Positions 36,387 to 46,604 of a stretch of 64,000 nt of DNA are shown piece after piece. This stretch comes from Pedobacter roseus (GTDB lineage: Bacteria; Bacteroidota; Bacteroidia; Sphingobacteriales; Sphingobacteriaceae): assembly GCF_014395225.1 (NCBI RefSeq), contig NZ_CP060723.1, positions 1,426,001-1,490,000 on the forward strand, in the 5' to 3' direction. Under the pieces are notes generated by a model. That model had not been told where the DNA came from, searched no databases, and saw nothing but the letters and a program-made list of their open reading frames with translations. Numbering within the stretch: the stretch's first letter is position 1; every line of letters begins with the position of its first letter. The position numbers and the translations under genes are program-made.

Positions 36387-37667
36387 TTAGTATAAAGAAA
36401 ATTCTACGCGACGGTTTTCCTGACGGCCTGCCGCAGTTTTGTTGGTCGAAATGGGTTGATCAGGACCGTAACCGGTTGCCTCAACCCTTGATGCATTTAC
36501 GCCCTGAGAAACCAGGTAAGTTTTTACCGATTCTGCTCTTTCTTTCGATAAACGCAGGTTTAATTCTCTACTACCTGTATTGTCGGTATGGCCAGCTAGT
36601 TTTAAGCTAAAGTTTTTCTCTATCAAAAGGGCCGCAACTCTGTTTAGTGTGGTGTATGATTTTGAACGGATAGTCGATTTTCCTAAATCAAATTCCAGGT
36701 TCGAAATGGCATCTTTAACCACTTTACGGTCGGCCTCTGTAATTACAGTAGTTTCTCTGATAATAGTTTTAGGAGCGGCTAGCGGACAACCTGAACCATC
36801 AACTACCGTTGCTGCTGCGGTACCCTGGCATTTGTCAAATTTGTTGGCTACGCCATCATTGTCATCATCAGCTAAATCTTTGGCATATTGTTCTCTGTCT
36901 CTTGCAGCATTTTGCTCGGCCGTAGATAATGCTTTTCTTAATTCGGCACTTTCTTCAGCGCTTTGTTTGCGCAGATCAGCAACCGCACTGTAGTTTTGTA
37001 ATTGAGAATTTTCTTTATTTCCCAGTGCAAACTCTAAACCTGCATGCGCATAAGAGAATCTGCTTTCATGGTATGCATTTTTAACAGTTGGAGATGATTT
37101 GATAAAGTTGATGTCGTAACCTAAATCGATGTTGATCCCTTTGGCCACACCGAATTTAAATCCAACTCCCGTTGGGATAAACCAGCCTTCTCTTTTGGTA
37201 AATGCATCTACATTTCCAAGTTGAGAGTCTGATGACATGTAACCTGCACCGGCTTTAACATAAGGGATTAGCACGGCATTTTCAGTATTTAGGCTGAAAT
37301 TTGCAATGTTTAACACAGCTGTTAACGATCCTGACCAGTTAATGCTGTTTTTTTGTTCGATCGTGCTGGTGCTGTTTAATGTTTTAATTTCTCCGCGTAA
37401 GAAATCAGCCTGTAAACCTAAAGCTGGTAAAATCTGCTTTTTGATAAAAGCGCCATAACCAATACTTTTAAATTCGTCGGCTTTTACGCTTCCACCGCCT
37501 AAAAATGTGTTCTGACTTAAAATACCTCCATGTGCACCAACGCTCCATGTTCTTAATGATTGTTTGCCGAACCTGCCTGTTGTGGTTGGCGTTTCTTGCG
37601 CAAATAATTGAGTTGATAAGCTTATCAAAGCGAATAACATTGCTGATTTTGTAAATTTGATGTTCAT
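36387..37667 (-). CDS. OmpA-family outer-membrane protein with peptidoglycan-binding domain
   Basis: 426 residues from the ATG at 37667. Signal peptide (to QLFAQ), N-terminal eight-stranded barrel (about 30-215), a coiled-coil linker (about 225-265), a calcium-binding-like thrombospondin type 3 repeat (DDDNDGVANKFDKC), and the C-terminal OmpA domain. This last part contains the peptidoglycan contacts LAGHTDNTGS and LSKERAESVKTYLVSQGV and ends with a RRVEFSLY strand. It links the outer membrane to the cell wall. The upstream region carries two TTCCAAT/ATTGGAA inverted repeats. It is probably the first gene of an operon with the beta-barrel gene. Confidence 0.93.
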   Translation of the reverse strand: MNIKFTKSAMLFALISLSTQLFAQETPTTTGRFGKQSLRTWSVGAHGGILSQNTFLGGGSVKADEFKSIGYGAFIKKQILPALGLQADFLRGEIKTLNSTSTIEQKNSINWSGSLTAVLNIANFSLNTENAVLIPYVKAGAGYMSSDSQLGNVDAFTKREGWFIPTGVGFKFGVAKGINIDLGYDINFIKSSPTVKNAYHESRFSYAHAGLEFALGNKENSQLQNYSAVADLRKQSAEESAELRKALSTAEQNAARDREQYAKDLADDDNDGVANKFDKCQGTAAATVVDGSGCPLAAPKTIIRETTVITEADRKVVKDAISNLEFDLGKSTIRSKSYTTLNRVAALLIEKNFSLKLAGHTDNTGSRELNLRLSKERAESVKTYLVSQGVNASRVEATGYGPDQPISTNKTAAGRQENRRVEFSLY

Positions 37668-37700
37668 TTCTGTTTTTATTTTTTTGTTTTTGGGTAATGG

Positions 37701-37717
37701 TTCCAATTCAATTGGAA
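37701..37717. promoter_or_regulatory. Inverted repeat TTCCAATT-C-AATTGGAA
   Basis: A perfect 17-base palindrome 34 bases upstream of the OmpA-like start codon. Its 7-base outer arms are the same as those of the repeat at 37970-37987. Position and symmetry suggest an operator. Confidence 0.45.
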
Positions 37718-37969
37718 TGAGTTATAAAAAATTTACGTGCGGCCTGAATCCAGGTGATGATCGCTGATTTAGGTTTTTAAACCCACTGATGTATGGTGTG
37801 TAGGTGCCGGATAGATCAACCTCTATGCCTTCTTAAAAACTGATCTGCCGATAGCCTTTACCTTGAAGTTAGCGCTCCCTGATCGTTTAATTTATGGCGT
37901 TTTATTTTAAGGTCAATGGATTTTGCCTTCAGTATGGGGATAAGTATATTCATTTTTGCCATATCCATT

Positions 37970-37987
37970 TTCCAATGTTAATTGGAA
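37970..37987. promoter_or_regulatory. Inverted repeat TTCCAAT-GTTA-ATTGGAA
   Basis: Seven-base arms identical to those of the palindrome at 37701, with a spacer one base longer. It lies about 250 bases further upstream, consistent with a pair of sites for one regulator. Confidence 0.4.
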
Positions 37988-38207
37988 CTGCTGTATATGC
38001 GAAGGGATAGGCGCAAGCAAAAAATGGTAAAATAATATTCTTTTCATGGTAGTATTAAAATCTGGAGCCTGCTTGTTAGCCGCTCAGTTAAAAACACTTC
38101 AAATAAAGGTATTCGCAATTTTACCAGAAAGTCCGTTCGCTATAATGCCTTACCCATCCGATAGAAGGTTGCAGTTGATCGTCGAAATTTAACGGGGGAA
38201 GTGGAAA

Positions 38208-38927
38208 TTAAAGCCAGGTTTTAAAGTGTGACCTGAACTGCTGGCGATATTGATCGGTGACAGGAATGACTGTTTTTCCGATTTTGACGGTGAAGTGCTG
38301 GATAGACTCGATCTTATTCAGGGCCACGATAAACGACCGGTGTATCCGCATAAAACGATCCTGGGGCAGGAGAGCTTCCATGGCTTTCATGGTAGACAGC
38401 GCGGTGATCATTTTTCCATCCCTGGTGAAAACTTTGATATAGTCTTTCTGACTCTCGCCATATAAGATTTCGTTAAAAGGCACGCGGATTAATTCGTGCT
38501 CTACTTTAAGAAAAACGAAGTCTTCTTCATCACTTTTTTGAATGGTTTGTACAATATGATTTTTGGCTTTAAATGCGGCCCTGAAAAAATCTTCGTAAGT
38601 AAATGGCTTTAGCAGGTAATCGATCGCATCTACCTTGTAACCCTCCGAGGCATGATCGCCTGAGCCGCTGATAAAAATTATCCTGGGCATATCCTTTCCG
38701 TATTGGTCAAAAAGGGTTTTTGCGAAGCTCATTCCATCAATTCCTGGTAGATTAATATCGAGTATAATCAGGTCGATAGGTGAGTGCCCCAATACATCAA
38801 TGGCTTCAGCCGGACTGCTGTGTGCTGACACGAGATGAAGAAAGGAGGTTTCCTGAACAAAATCACAGACATAACCACTTACCTCCGGATCATCGTCAAT
38901 AACAATACAGTTGAGCTTAGTCCTCAT
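38208..38927 (-). CDS. LytTR-type response regulator
   Basis: 239 residues: a receiver domain (1-120) with acidic pocket Asp11-Asp12-Asp13, phospho-acceptor Asp57 in IDLIILDINLPGIDG and the conserved Lys in YLLKPFTYEDF, then a LytTR DNA-binding domain (about 140-239) with EILYGESQKDYIKVFT and DRFMRIHRSFIVALNKIESI. It is intact. LytTR regulators bind short repeated motifs and often control envelope genes. The kinase gene lies upstream on the same strand with a 212-base gap, so they are probably a pair. Confidence 0.93.
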   Translation of the reverse strand: MRTKLNCIVIDDDPEVSGYVCDFVQETSFLHLVSAHSSPAEAIDVLGHSPIDLIILDINLPGIDGMSFAKTLFDQYGKDMPRIIFISGSGDHASEGYKVDAIDYLLKPFTYEDFFRAAFKAKNHIVQTIQKSDEEDFVFLKVEHELIRVPFNEILYGESQKDYIKVFTRDGKMITALSTMKAMEALLPQDRFMRIHRSFIVALNKIESIQHFTVKIGKTVIPVTDQYRQQFRSHFKTWL

Positions 38928-39139
38928 GAAATCAATTGGTTAGATGTAGTCTTTTGGGTTTTGAACATTTGCCCTGGGGTATTGTCAGGTTTATTTAAGT
39001 CCAAAGGTAACTTTATCTGACGGAATAGAAAAGATGAACGCTCCAATATTTTACATTGGCCGTAGTAGATTCAATAACAGCATTGATGGATTTACTGCTA
39101 AATAAAGTATTTTTAAACTATTGTGCGCTGTGCAGACTG

Positions 39140-40828
39140 TTAAGTAGTGACGGTGGCTTCATCATCCAAACTCACTGCCTGGTAAGGGATTGAAAAGCGG
39201 ACAGTACAGCCTTGCTTTTCTTCACTTTCGAGGTTAATGCTACCATTTTGAAGTGAGATTAGCTGGCGACAGAGATATAATCCCAATCCGGTACCCTGTT
39301 TACGGCCACCGGCCTGATAATAGGGCGAAAACAGATCAGCCTGCTTATTTTTGGGTATACCAGAACCTGTGTCTTTAACGGTTACGCTAAGCAAGATCGT
39401 GTTGTCTTTTTCATGTCGGAGTTCAGCGGATAAATCTACATAACCTTCATCAGTATATTTGATCGCATTGCTCAATAAATTGATAAGTACTTGTTTTAGT
39501 CTCAAAGCATCTCCATTTACCTTTTGGTTAGTCATGCCCTCAGATTGAAGATTTAAACCAATCCCTTTTCTTTCAGCCATAAAGCGCATGGCTTCTACCG
39601 AATCGCTAATGGCCTCCTCAGGAGAGAAAGGATGGATATTTAATTCTGCCGGCTGTTGCTCTAATTTGCTCACATCGAGTACATTATTTACTGTTTCAAG
39701 CAATAAAGAAGACGATAGATTAATAGATGATACTTTTTTCTCCTGTTCTGGTTGTAACTGCGTTCTTTTTAGCATAAATACCGCACCATTAATGGCCATG
39801 AGTTTATTGCGTATCTCGTGGCTCATGATGGCGAGTATTTCAGATTTCTGACCCGCCAGCCGTACAGCCCTTGCGTTCTCTCGTATATACCGCCTTTCAG
39901 CAAATGAAGCCTTGCGTATATAAATGATCAACAGTACGGTAAATATCAATACCAGCGCAGATGCTACCGCAGTATACATATTTAAATCTCCCGAGGTAGA
40001 CTGGTATTGTGCAAGGATCTCTTCACGGCTTTTTTCGTAAGCGTGCTGCTCAATGTTCTGCAATTCCAGTAATACCTGCCGAAGTTCGGTAAGCAGATTT
40101 AGGTTTGCCAAAATCAATTCCTGGTTTGATTCCGATAAACGGTCATACTGTTGCCCCAATTGCTTTAACAGTTCTTGTTGTGTTTTTCTGGTAATGGCTT
40201 CCACCTGCCCTTTACCCGGCCGTATCGTAACTACTTTTACCTTGGAAGTATTATATACCGCATCCTTTAACCTTTTGATCAGGCTTCTTTTGGTTGGTTC
40301 CTTATAGATAGAAATTGCGGTATCAGTTTTCGAACTCACAATGCGTTTTTTAGACTGATCGTCGCTAATGGTGGCCAATGTTGTTCTGTTCAGCAGGAAA
40401 GTAAATCTTTTTTGGAGATCAAACAGCTGTTGCGAAACAGCAAGTTTTTGTTGCAGTGCAAGTGCAATTTGCTGTTTGCTTTTTGGTAAATTACTCTTAC
40501 CATCAGCCCGGTATTGCTGAATGATTTCAGCCATTTGTGCGAAAATAGTTTTAAGGTGCTGCTTGTAAGCATTCAGATCGCGCACCTGACCGTTAGAACT
40601 TGCCTGCTGAAAACTGTTTTCTGCCAGATTTAAATCAACGAGCAATCTGCTGATTGCCGGTTGCTGTCCCGGTTGGCGCAGGTGACTGCTAAGCTGATTC
40701 AGTTTAGCCGTAATTGTATGGCGCAGTATGAATGATCCTGCTGTTACGATAAAAATAAACAGTAAGAAAATAATAAAAAGTCTTCTGATGATTCCAGTAA
40801 AACTTTCAGATTGGCGCGGGTTGATCAT
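39140..40828 (-). CDS. Membrane histidine kinase with long helical periplasmic sensor
   Basis: 562 residues: membrane segment about 14-34, a 250-residue helical periplasmic domain, membrane segment about 285-304, HisKA with SHEIRNKL (His337), and a HATPase domain with NLLSNAIKYT, KDTGSGIP (G1 box), a F box region and GTGLGLYLC. All catalytic boxes are intact. It is a HisKA-type kinase and not the 5TM-LytS type, although its genetic partner is a LytTR regulator; this pairing is common in Bacteroidota. It is transcribed away from the sigma factor gene of locus B. Confidence 0.93.
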   Translation of the reverse strand: MINPRQSESFTGIIRRLFIIFLLFIFIVTAGSFILRHTITAKLNQLSSHLRQPGQQPAISRLLVDLNLAENSFQQASSNGQVRDLNAYKQHLKTIFAQMAEIIQQYRADGKSNLPKSKQQIALALQQKLAVSQQLFDLQKRFTFLLNRTTLATISDDQSKKRIVSSKTDTAISIYKEPTKRSLIKRLKDAVYNTSKVKVVTIRPGKGQVEAITRKTQQELLKQLGQQYDRLSESNQELILANLNLLTELRQVLLELQNIEQHAYEKSREEILAQYQSTSGDLNMYTAVASALVLIFTVLLIIYIRKASFAERRYIRENARAVRLAGQKSEILAIMSHEIRNKLMAINGAVFMLKRTQLQPEQEKKVSSINLSSSLLLETVNNVLDVSKLEQQPAELNIHPFSPEEAISDSVEAMRFMAERKGIGLNLQSEGMTNQKVNGDALRLKQVLINLLSNAIKYTDEGYVDLSAELRHEKDNTILLSVTVKDTGSGIPKNKQADLFSPYYQAGGRKQGTGLGLYLCRQLISLQNGSINLESEEKQGCTVRFSIPYQAVSLDDEATVTT

Positions 40829-41379
40829 TAGGGATTAATTCAATATGTAATATCTAAATAAGCAATAAGCTTACTCTTTGTTGTCAGCAATTTTCTGATC
40901 TGGTTGAATTAAAAACTTAAAATTCTGTTATAAAATTTATTCATTCGAAGCCTTATTCAAAATCTGCTAATGGCGTGATAACTATCTTAAAAGAAAAAAG
41001 TTTTTATTTTGTTTTAATTAAATGCAAAACACTTATTTGATCATTCAGGCAATAGCAGGGCGATACTATCCTAAAGGAAATTTCTATAAAGCAGAACTAT
41101 ATCAGGATTTTTTACCATGAGAGGAGCAAAAGTTACCAGGCTAAACGATCAGTGAGTCGCTCGAAAGGGTAGGAAAGCCGATTTACTCATATTAAATAAC
41201 GATCCACAGGTAAATTTAGAGGTTTTATTCAACCCTGAAACAGTAATTAAAGATGGAAATATTCTTTTTTGAGGGTACGGAAAGCGTTTCAGGGTTTTTA
41301 ATGAAGATTTGGAACACATTTTTCTGCATTAGATGATGATACTCACAATAATTTATTATGTTAGTATTATATTGTCCTT
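40829..41379. other. 551-base region with a long-loop hairpin upstream of locus B
   Basis: It holds the promoters of the kinase (minus) and locus B sigma gene (plus), which cannot be placed with confidence. A terminator-like long hairpin at 41231-41296 is described separately. No gene is visible. Confidence 0.4.
41231..41296 (+). ncRNA. Candidate leader RNA with terminator-like hairpin
   Basis: AACCCTGAAAC at 41231-41241 pairs perfectly with GTTTCAGGGTT at 41286-41296, followed by TTTTA. The loop of 44 bases is unusually long. It lies 84 bases before the locus B sigma factor ATG. It could be an attenuator, the end of a small RNA, or a chance pairing; there is no comparative evidence. Confidence 0.3.
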
Positions 41380-42006
41380 ATGTCCCTTTATATTGTTTCA
41401 GATCATTCATCCCAACACGAAAATTGGATTTCCTTTAAAGCCGGAAATTGGGATGCCTATGTGAAATTATATAATGCCCATTTTAAGATACTCAATAATT
41501 ACGGCTACCGTTTTACCAGCGAAACTGATTTAATAGAAGATGCTGTACACGATCTTTTTGTTGGGCTCTGGACCAAAAGGTCGGGACTAAACAATCCGGT
41601 ATCGGTTAAAAACTATTTGTATAAATCATTACGGCATCTCCTGCTGCGTAAGCTGGAAAAGCAAAAGCGCTTTGTATCCGTTGGTGAAGATGCTGATTAT
41701 CCTTTCCATTTTGAAGCCTCATCGGATACGGTATTTATCGAAAATGAAACTGAACAGATCCTTCGCTCCAAAATCAAAACAGTAATCCAGACCTTGCCAT
41801 CGCGCCAGCAGGAAATTATCTACCTCAGGTTTTATGAAGGCCTGGATTATGAAGAAATAGCGGACATTATGGCACTAAACAAAACTTCGGCGTATAAGCT
41901 ACTTTATAAAGCGATCGGGAGACTTCAGGAAAACGTTAAAGCGGGAGATCTCCTTCTTTTTTTATGCCTTTTACTCTATAAAAAGACTGATTTTGTAATT
42001 AATTGA
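41380..42006 (+). CDS. ECF RNA polymerase sigma factor of locus B
   Basis: 208 residues. Region 2 reads NWDAYVKLYNAHFKILNNYGYRF, then DLIEDAVHDLFVGLWTKR. Region 4 reads VIQTLPSRQQEIIYLRFYEGLDYEEIADIMALNKTSAYKLLYKAI. The C-terminus is hydrophobic (LLLFLCLLLYKKT), which is slightly longer than usual. The FecR gene follows after 76 bases and the SusC gene next, the usual order of a sigma/anti-sigma controlled polysaccharide utilisation locus. It would activate the locus when released from FecR. Confidence 0.92.
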   Translation: MSLYIVSDHSSQHENWISFKAGNWDAYVKLYNAHFKILNNYGYRFTSETDLIEDAVHDLFVGLWTKRSGLNNPVSVKNYLYKSLRHLLLRKLEKQKRFVSVGEDADYPFHFEASSDTVFIENETEQILRSKIKTVIQTLPSRQQEIIYLRFYEGLDYEEIADIMALNKTSAYKLLYKAIGRLQENVKAGDLLLFLCLLLYKKTDFVIN

Positions 42007-42082
42007 TTTTTTTTTTCATTTTGAAGGGATAATTTCAAGGGGTCTGTGTATATAGTAAGTATAATCAGCTTGCTATATCTAA

Positions 42083-43111
42083 ATGGATTCGAAAAAATAT
42101 ATAGATTTTACCCTTAACGATTATCTAAACGACGATGATTTTTTAAGGTATGTCATCAAGCCTTCGCCTGAAGATACACTCTTTTGGACTCAGTTTATTG
42201 CGGATTATGCATCAAGGGAAGTGATCATAAAATCTGCAGCCAACCTCATCAGGGCTTACCGGAAACAAGATAGCTTTTACAATGAACAATCGCAGGAAGC
42301 AGTATTTTTAAGGATTTCAGAAAGTATAAATCATTCAGCAAACCAGAAAACAAAAGCCTTCAGATTAAATAATTTACAGAATATAGCGGCCGGTTTTATA
42401 CTGATCTCCATGTTGAGTGTTTTATATTACCTTTTTGCCGGAAAAGTGACAACGAATACCGAGTTTGGACAGGTTAAAACGCTAATGTTGCCCGACAGTT
42501 CGGTTATCATCCTCAACGGTAACTCCAAAATCAGTTATGCCCGTAATTTCAACAATGGAACCCGTGAGGTTTGGTTAACTGGCGAAGGATTGTTCAAAGT
42601 AAAACACATCAATACCGATCCCGGTAATGTGAAACCGCAGGAAAAATTTATTGTTCACTGTAACGACCTGAATATTGAAGTATTGGGAACCATATTCAAT
42701 GTAAAAAACAGAAGAAATAAAACCAGTGTAGGTTTATTGAATGGTAAAATACAGATCAGTTATCCCGATTTAACTGCAGCACAGAACAAGAAAATAATCC
42801 TGGCCCCTGGAGATTACCTGCAGCATGGTAAAAATACAAAAACTGTTCTTCAGCGTTTATCCGATCCGGCAAAATTAACCCTTTGGGTAGACCATCATCT
42901 TGCCTTTAAAAACCCAACCATCCAGGAAATTGCAATGGCTTTAGAAGATGATTTAGGTTATAAAGTGCAGATAGAAAACGATTCGATTGCAAAATATAGG
43001 ATTGAGGGAGAGATCAATGTTGCAGAGGTTAAAGAGCTGCTGCAAATTATTTCAGATACACAACATCTTCACGTTTCAAAAGACGATAAAAATATAACGA
43101 TTAAACCATAG
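42083..43111 (+). CDS. FecR-family anti-sigma factor of locus B
   Basis: 342 residues. The cytoplasmic part (1-95) is followed by a single membrane segment (about 97-117, NIAAGFILISMLSVLYYLFAG). The periplasmic FecR domain (about 125-240) shows MLPDSSVIILNGNSKISYAR and GLFKVKHI, and a C-terminal domain (LAFKNPTIQEIAMALEDDLG) ends the protein. It should hold the sigma factor at the membrane until the STN domain of the SusC protein signals. The SusC gene starts 69 bases downstream. Confidence 0.93.
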   Translation: MDSKKYIDFTLNDYLNDDDFLRYVIKPSPEDTLFWTQFIADYASREVIIKSAANLIRAYRKQDSFYNEQSQEAVFLRISESINHSANQKTKAFRLNNLQNIAAGFILISMLSVLYYLFAGKVTTNTEFGQVKTLMLPDSSVIILNGNSKISYARNFNNGTREVWLTGEGLFKVKHINTDPGNVKPQEKFIVHCNDLNIEVLGTIFNVKNRRNKTSVGLLNGKIQISYPDLTAAQNKKIILAPGDYLQHGKNTKTVLQRLSDPAKLTLWVDHHLAFKNPTIQEIAMALEDDLGYKVQIENDSIAKYRIEGEINVAEVKELLQIISDTQHLHVSKDDKNITIKP

Positions 43112-43179
43112 TGAACAAATGAAAAAATAAAACCTAATTAAACCAACAACAAACCAACTCAACCGAAATTAACTAAACT

Positions 43180-46100
43180 ATGCGAATACTTTACCTTTTT
43201 AGGGCAGCCAAAAGCTGCTGCCTTATAGCCATGTTATGCTCCTGCAGCATCTTCTGTTACGCACAATTGATGGCCAATAACCTGGTGCATGCCAATAAAA
43301 CCAAACAGGTTGCTGCGGACGGGAAAATGCAGCTCAAAACAGCCATCGAGCTGATCAAGAAAAAATTCGACATCAAAATTGCCTACCGGGAAGGGATTCT
43401 GGAAAATAAAAGCATTAACCTGAGCCAAAATGAACTGGCTGGTTTTTTAGACCCGGGTTTGGCCTTAAGGCAAACTTTAAACGGCACCCAGCTGGCATTT
43501 AATAAAATCAATGATGCGCAGTTTATCATTGTAGAGCTGGGCAGCGATCAGCAAAGGGCTGATGTAATCAAAGGAACTGTTTTTGGTGCGAACGATAACC
43601 TGCCTTTAATTGGGGCTACGGTATATATCAAAGGAACCAAAACCGGTGCTTCAACAGATGCACAGGGACAGTTTAGCTTAACTGTGCCCTCGGAAGTGAA
43701 AGGTCAGCCGATTGTTTTATCGGTTGCATCAGTAGGTTTCGAGCCTTTAGAAGTTGCTGTTGCCGATTTTAAAACACCATTGACTATTAAACTGCAGGAA
43801 AGCAGCAGCAAACTGAGCGATGTAGTGGTAACGGCTTTAGGGATAAAACGTGATACAAAAGCGCTGGGTTATTCGGTAACCGAAGTAAAAGGATCTGAAT
43901 TTACACAGGCCCGCGAAAACAATATTGCCAATGCACTTACCGGAAAAGTTGCTGGGGTTAACGCCACAGGACTTTCTACCGGTCCGGGAGGATCAAGCCG
44001 CGTAATTATCAGGGGTAACGGATCTTTTAATGGCAATAACCAGCCTTTATATGTGGTAAATGGCATGCCAATCGATAACTCGGTGCCAGGCGGGGCAGCC
44101 ACCACCAATACACTGGGTAACAATGTTGATCGTGGTGATGGGATTGGCAGTATAAATCCTGATGATATCGAATCGATTACGGTACTGAAAGGAGGAACTG
44201 CTGCAGCACTTTATGGATCGAGAGCAAGTAATGGTGTAATTTTAATTACGACCAAAAAGGGACGGAAACAGAAAGGCATAGGGGTAGAATACAATTCGAC
44301 CTATACCATTGAACAGGCCATAAACGATAATGATTATCAATATGAATATGGTCAGGGCTTAAATGGCGTTAAACCCATGACAAAAAATGATGCAATTGCT
44401 ACGGGCAGGCTATCATTCGGGGCGAAGATAGATGGATCGGATTACGTGGCGGCAGATGGTTTAACACATCCTTACACGGCCCAAAAAGATAACATTAAAA
44501 ATTTCTATTCCACCGGTACAAATTTCACCAATACGGTTGCGTTTTCTGGCGGAACAGACGGGATTGTTTACCGTTTATCGATAGCAGATCTTGATAGCAA
44601 GGGCATTATTTCTACTACCCGTTTTAAAAGGCAAACGGCCAATCTTAACATCAATGCTAAAATTACCGATAAAATAAGGGTAGAGGGACTGGCACAATAC
44701 AACCTGGAGCGCGGATTTAATCGTACATTGGCCGGAGATGCACTGGGCAACCCTAACTGGACCCCTTATGAAGTAGCCAATACCGTTGATGTGCGGTGGC
44801 TTGCACCAGGTTACGATGCTGCCGGAAATCAGACGCCATGGAACGATGCCGGTATTGCCACCAATGGTTATTTTGTGATCAACAAATACCAGCAGGATGA
44901 TACCAAAAACAGGTTTATAGGGCAGGGATCGATTACCTACGATATTGTAAAAAACTTTTCGCTGAAAGGGGTAATCAGTCGCGATTTTTACAATTATAAC
45001 TATACCAGTATTCTTCCTACCGGTGATATCTACATCCCTAACGGACAATATACCGGATTAAAATCTGATGTTTCAGAAACCAATGCACTATTAACGGGAA
45101 ATTATAAAACAAGAATTGCCGATAAAGTGGGGATTTCGGTACTGGGTGGGGTAAACAGCCGCAGATTTGAAAACAAACAGTTGAACATGGATGGTTTAAC
45201 TTTCACCATCCCGTATTTTTACAGTTATAAAAACCTGGCCACTTCCAGTACTATTCCAACCCATCAAAGAATCAGGACCAATTCTATTTTCGGTTCGGCA
45301 GATATCGACTATAATAACCTGTTATTTTTAACCTATACGGCAAGAAACGATTGGTTTTCTACGTTGAGTCCTCAAAATAACAGCATTTTGTACCAAAGTG
45401 TGGGCGGAAGTTTTGTTTTATCACAAGCGGTTAAACTTCCCGAGGCATTTGATATTTTGAGGGTAAGGGCATCATGGGCCGAAGTGGGCGGTGGTGCAGC
45501 AGATCCTTACCGCATTAACCTGAGTTACAGTAATGTTCCAAGTTCTGGCTTGCCATTACAAAACGTAACCAGTAACGATATTACCAACCAGAACCTAAAA
45601 CCTTATACATCTACTACTTACGAAGGTGGTGTAGAATTAAAAATGTTCAAAGGTAGATTAGGACTTGACTTAACGGCATATAGCCGTAAAACCACCAATG
45701 ATATTTTAAATGCGGCAATTTCTTCAACCTCTGGTTATAATAATGCCGTGTTGAATGTTGGCGAGCTGAGCAATAAGGGGATAGAAGCCTTGCTAACCGG
45801 AACACCGATTTCTAAAAGTAAGTTCAGCTGGAATATCAGTTATAACCTGGCCTATAATAAAAGTAAGGTGATCCAACTGGTAGAAGGAACCAATAGTTTT
45901 CAGGTGGCCAGCTCAGTAGGTAACTGGGGCTATATCAATCAAACGGTTGGCAGTGCTTACGGAACGATTGTGGGCACCAGGATGTTGAGGAATGCTGAGG
46001 GACAGATTGTGTACAATTCAGCAACCAACCGTCCGGTAGCTACCGGTTTGCAGGAGCTTGGCGATGGGGTACCTCCTTTAACAATGGGCTTAAACCAGGA

Positions 46101-46593
46101 TTTCCGTATCGGAGCCTTCAACATTAGTTTTTTGGTTGATGGAAAGTTCGGTAACAAGGTATTTTCGATAAAAGAGGTATATGCTACCCGTTTAGGCCTG
46201 ATGAAGTCGACCCTTGAGGGAAGGGAGAACGGATTAACCCTTAGTGGTGTTGATCAGGCGGGAAATCCTTATTCGGCCACCATTCCGGTATCAGGATTGA
46301 GGGCTTATTATAACGACCTGCGTAACTATTCGGAGCTTTTTGTTCATGATGGCAGCTTTATTAAATTAAGACAGGCCATTATTTCTTACAACATCCCGGT
46401 TGAAAACCTTAAAGCGGTTAAAATACAATCGGCAAGTATCTCGTTTGTGGCCAGAAACATCCTTACACTCTATAAAAAGACCGATACCTTCGATCCTGAA
46501 TCGAGTTATACCAATGGCAATGCCCAGGGTTTCGAATCGATCGGTTTACCAAGAACACGAACTTTTGGTCTGAATTTAATGGTTAAATTTTAA
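43180..46593 (+). CDS. SusC-like TonB-dependent receptor with STN domain (locus B)
   Basis: 1137 residues: signal peptide (to FCYAQ), STN-like domain (about 45-120, MQLKTAIELIKKKFDIKIAY), regulatory beta domain (about 128-210), plug with LSDVVVTALGIKRDTKALGYSVTEV and the SusC-type VVNGMPIDN, then the barrel with a final NLMVKF strand. Compared with the locus A receptor it has a VVNGMPI variant of the VLDGFPL marker. It imports oligosaccharides released at the surface, probably with SusD as lid. The SusD gene starts 12 bases after the stop codon. Confidence 0.95.
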   Translation: MRILYLFRAAKSCCLIAMLCSCSIFCYAQLMANNLVHANKTKQVAADGKMQLKTAIELIKKKFDIKIAYREGILENKSINLSQNELAGFLDPGLALRQTLNGTQLAFNKINDAQFIIVELGSDQQRADVIKGTVFGANDNLPLIGATVYIKGTKTGASTDAQGQFSLTVPSEVKGQPIVLSVASVGFEPLEVAVADFKTPLTIKLQESSSKLSDVVVTALGIKRDTKALGYSVTEVKGSEFTQARENNIANALTGKVAGVNATGLSTGPGGSSRVIIRGNGSFNGNNQPLYVVNGMPIDNSVPGGAATTNTLGNNVDRGDGIGSINPDDIESITVLKGGTAAALYGSRASNGVILITTKKGRKQKGIGVEYNSTYTIEQAINDNDYQYEYGQGLNGVKPMTKNDAIATGRLSFGAKIDGSDYVAADGLTHPYTAQKDNIKNFYSTGTNFTNTVAFSGGTDGIVYRLSIADLDSKGIISTTRFKRQTANLNINAKITDKIRVEGLAQYNLERGFNRTLAGDALGNPNWTPYEVANTVDVRWLAPGYDAAGNQTPWNDAGIATNGYFVINKYQQDDTKNRFIGQGSITYDIVKNFSLKGVISRDFYNYNYTSILPTGDIYIPNGQYTGLKSDVSETNALLTGNYKTRIADKVGISVLGGVNSRRFENKQLNMDGLTFTIPYFYSYKNLATSSTIPTHQRIRTNSIFGSADIDYNNLLFLTYTARNDWFSTLSPQNNSILYQSVGGSFVLSQAVKLPEAFDILRVRASWAEVGGGAADPYRINLSYSNVPSSGLPLQNVTSNDITNQNLKPYTSTTYEGGVELKMFKGRLGLDLTAYSRKTTNDILNAAISSTSGYNNAVLNVGELSNKGIEALLTGTPISKSKFSWNISYNLAYNKSKVIQLVEGTNSFQVASSVGNWGYINQTVGSAYGTIVGTRMLRNAEGQIVYNSATNRPVATGLQELGDGVPPLTMGLNQDFRIGAFNISFLVDGKFGNKVFSIKEVYATRLGLMKSTLEGRENGLTLSGVDQAGNPYSATIPVSGLRAYYNDLRNYSELFVHDGSFIKLRQAIISYNIPVENLKAVKIQSASISFVARNILTLYKKTDTFDPESSYTNGNAQGFESIGLPRTRTFGLNLMVKF

Positions 46594-46604
46594 AGGATTT
46601 AGAA

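Larger units (their letters stand above)
37668..38207. other. 540-base intergenic region upstream of the OmpA-like gene
   Basis: It contains two similar inverted repeats, described separately at 37701-37717 and 37970-37987. No open frame here looks like a gene. Confidence 0.45.

Noticed and set aside
44575..45048. 157-codon antisense frame inside the locus B SusC gene
   Set aside because: Shadow of a well-supported gene on the other strand.
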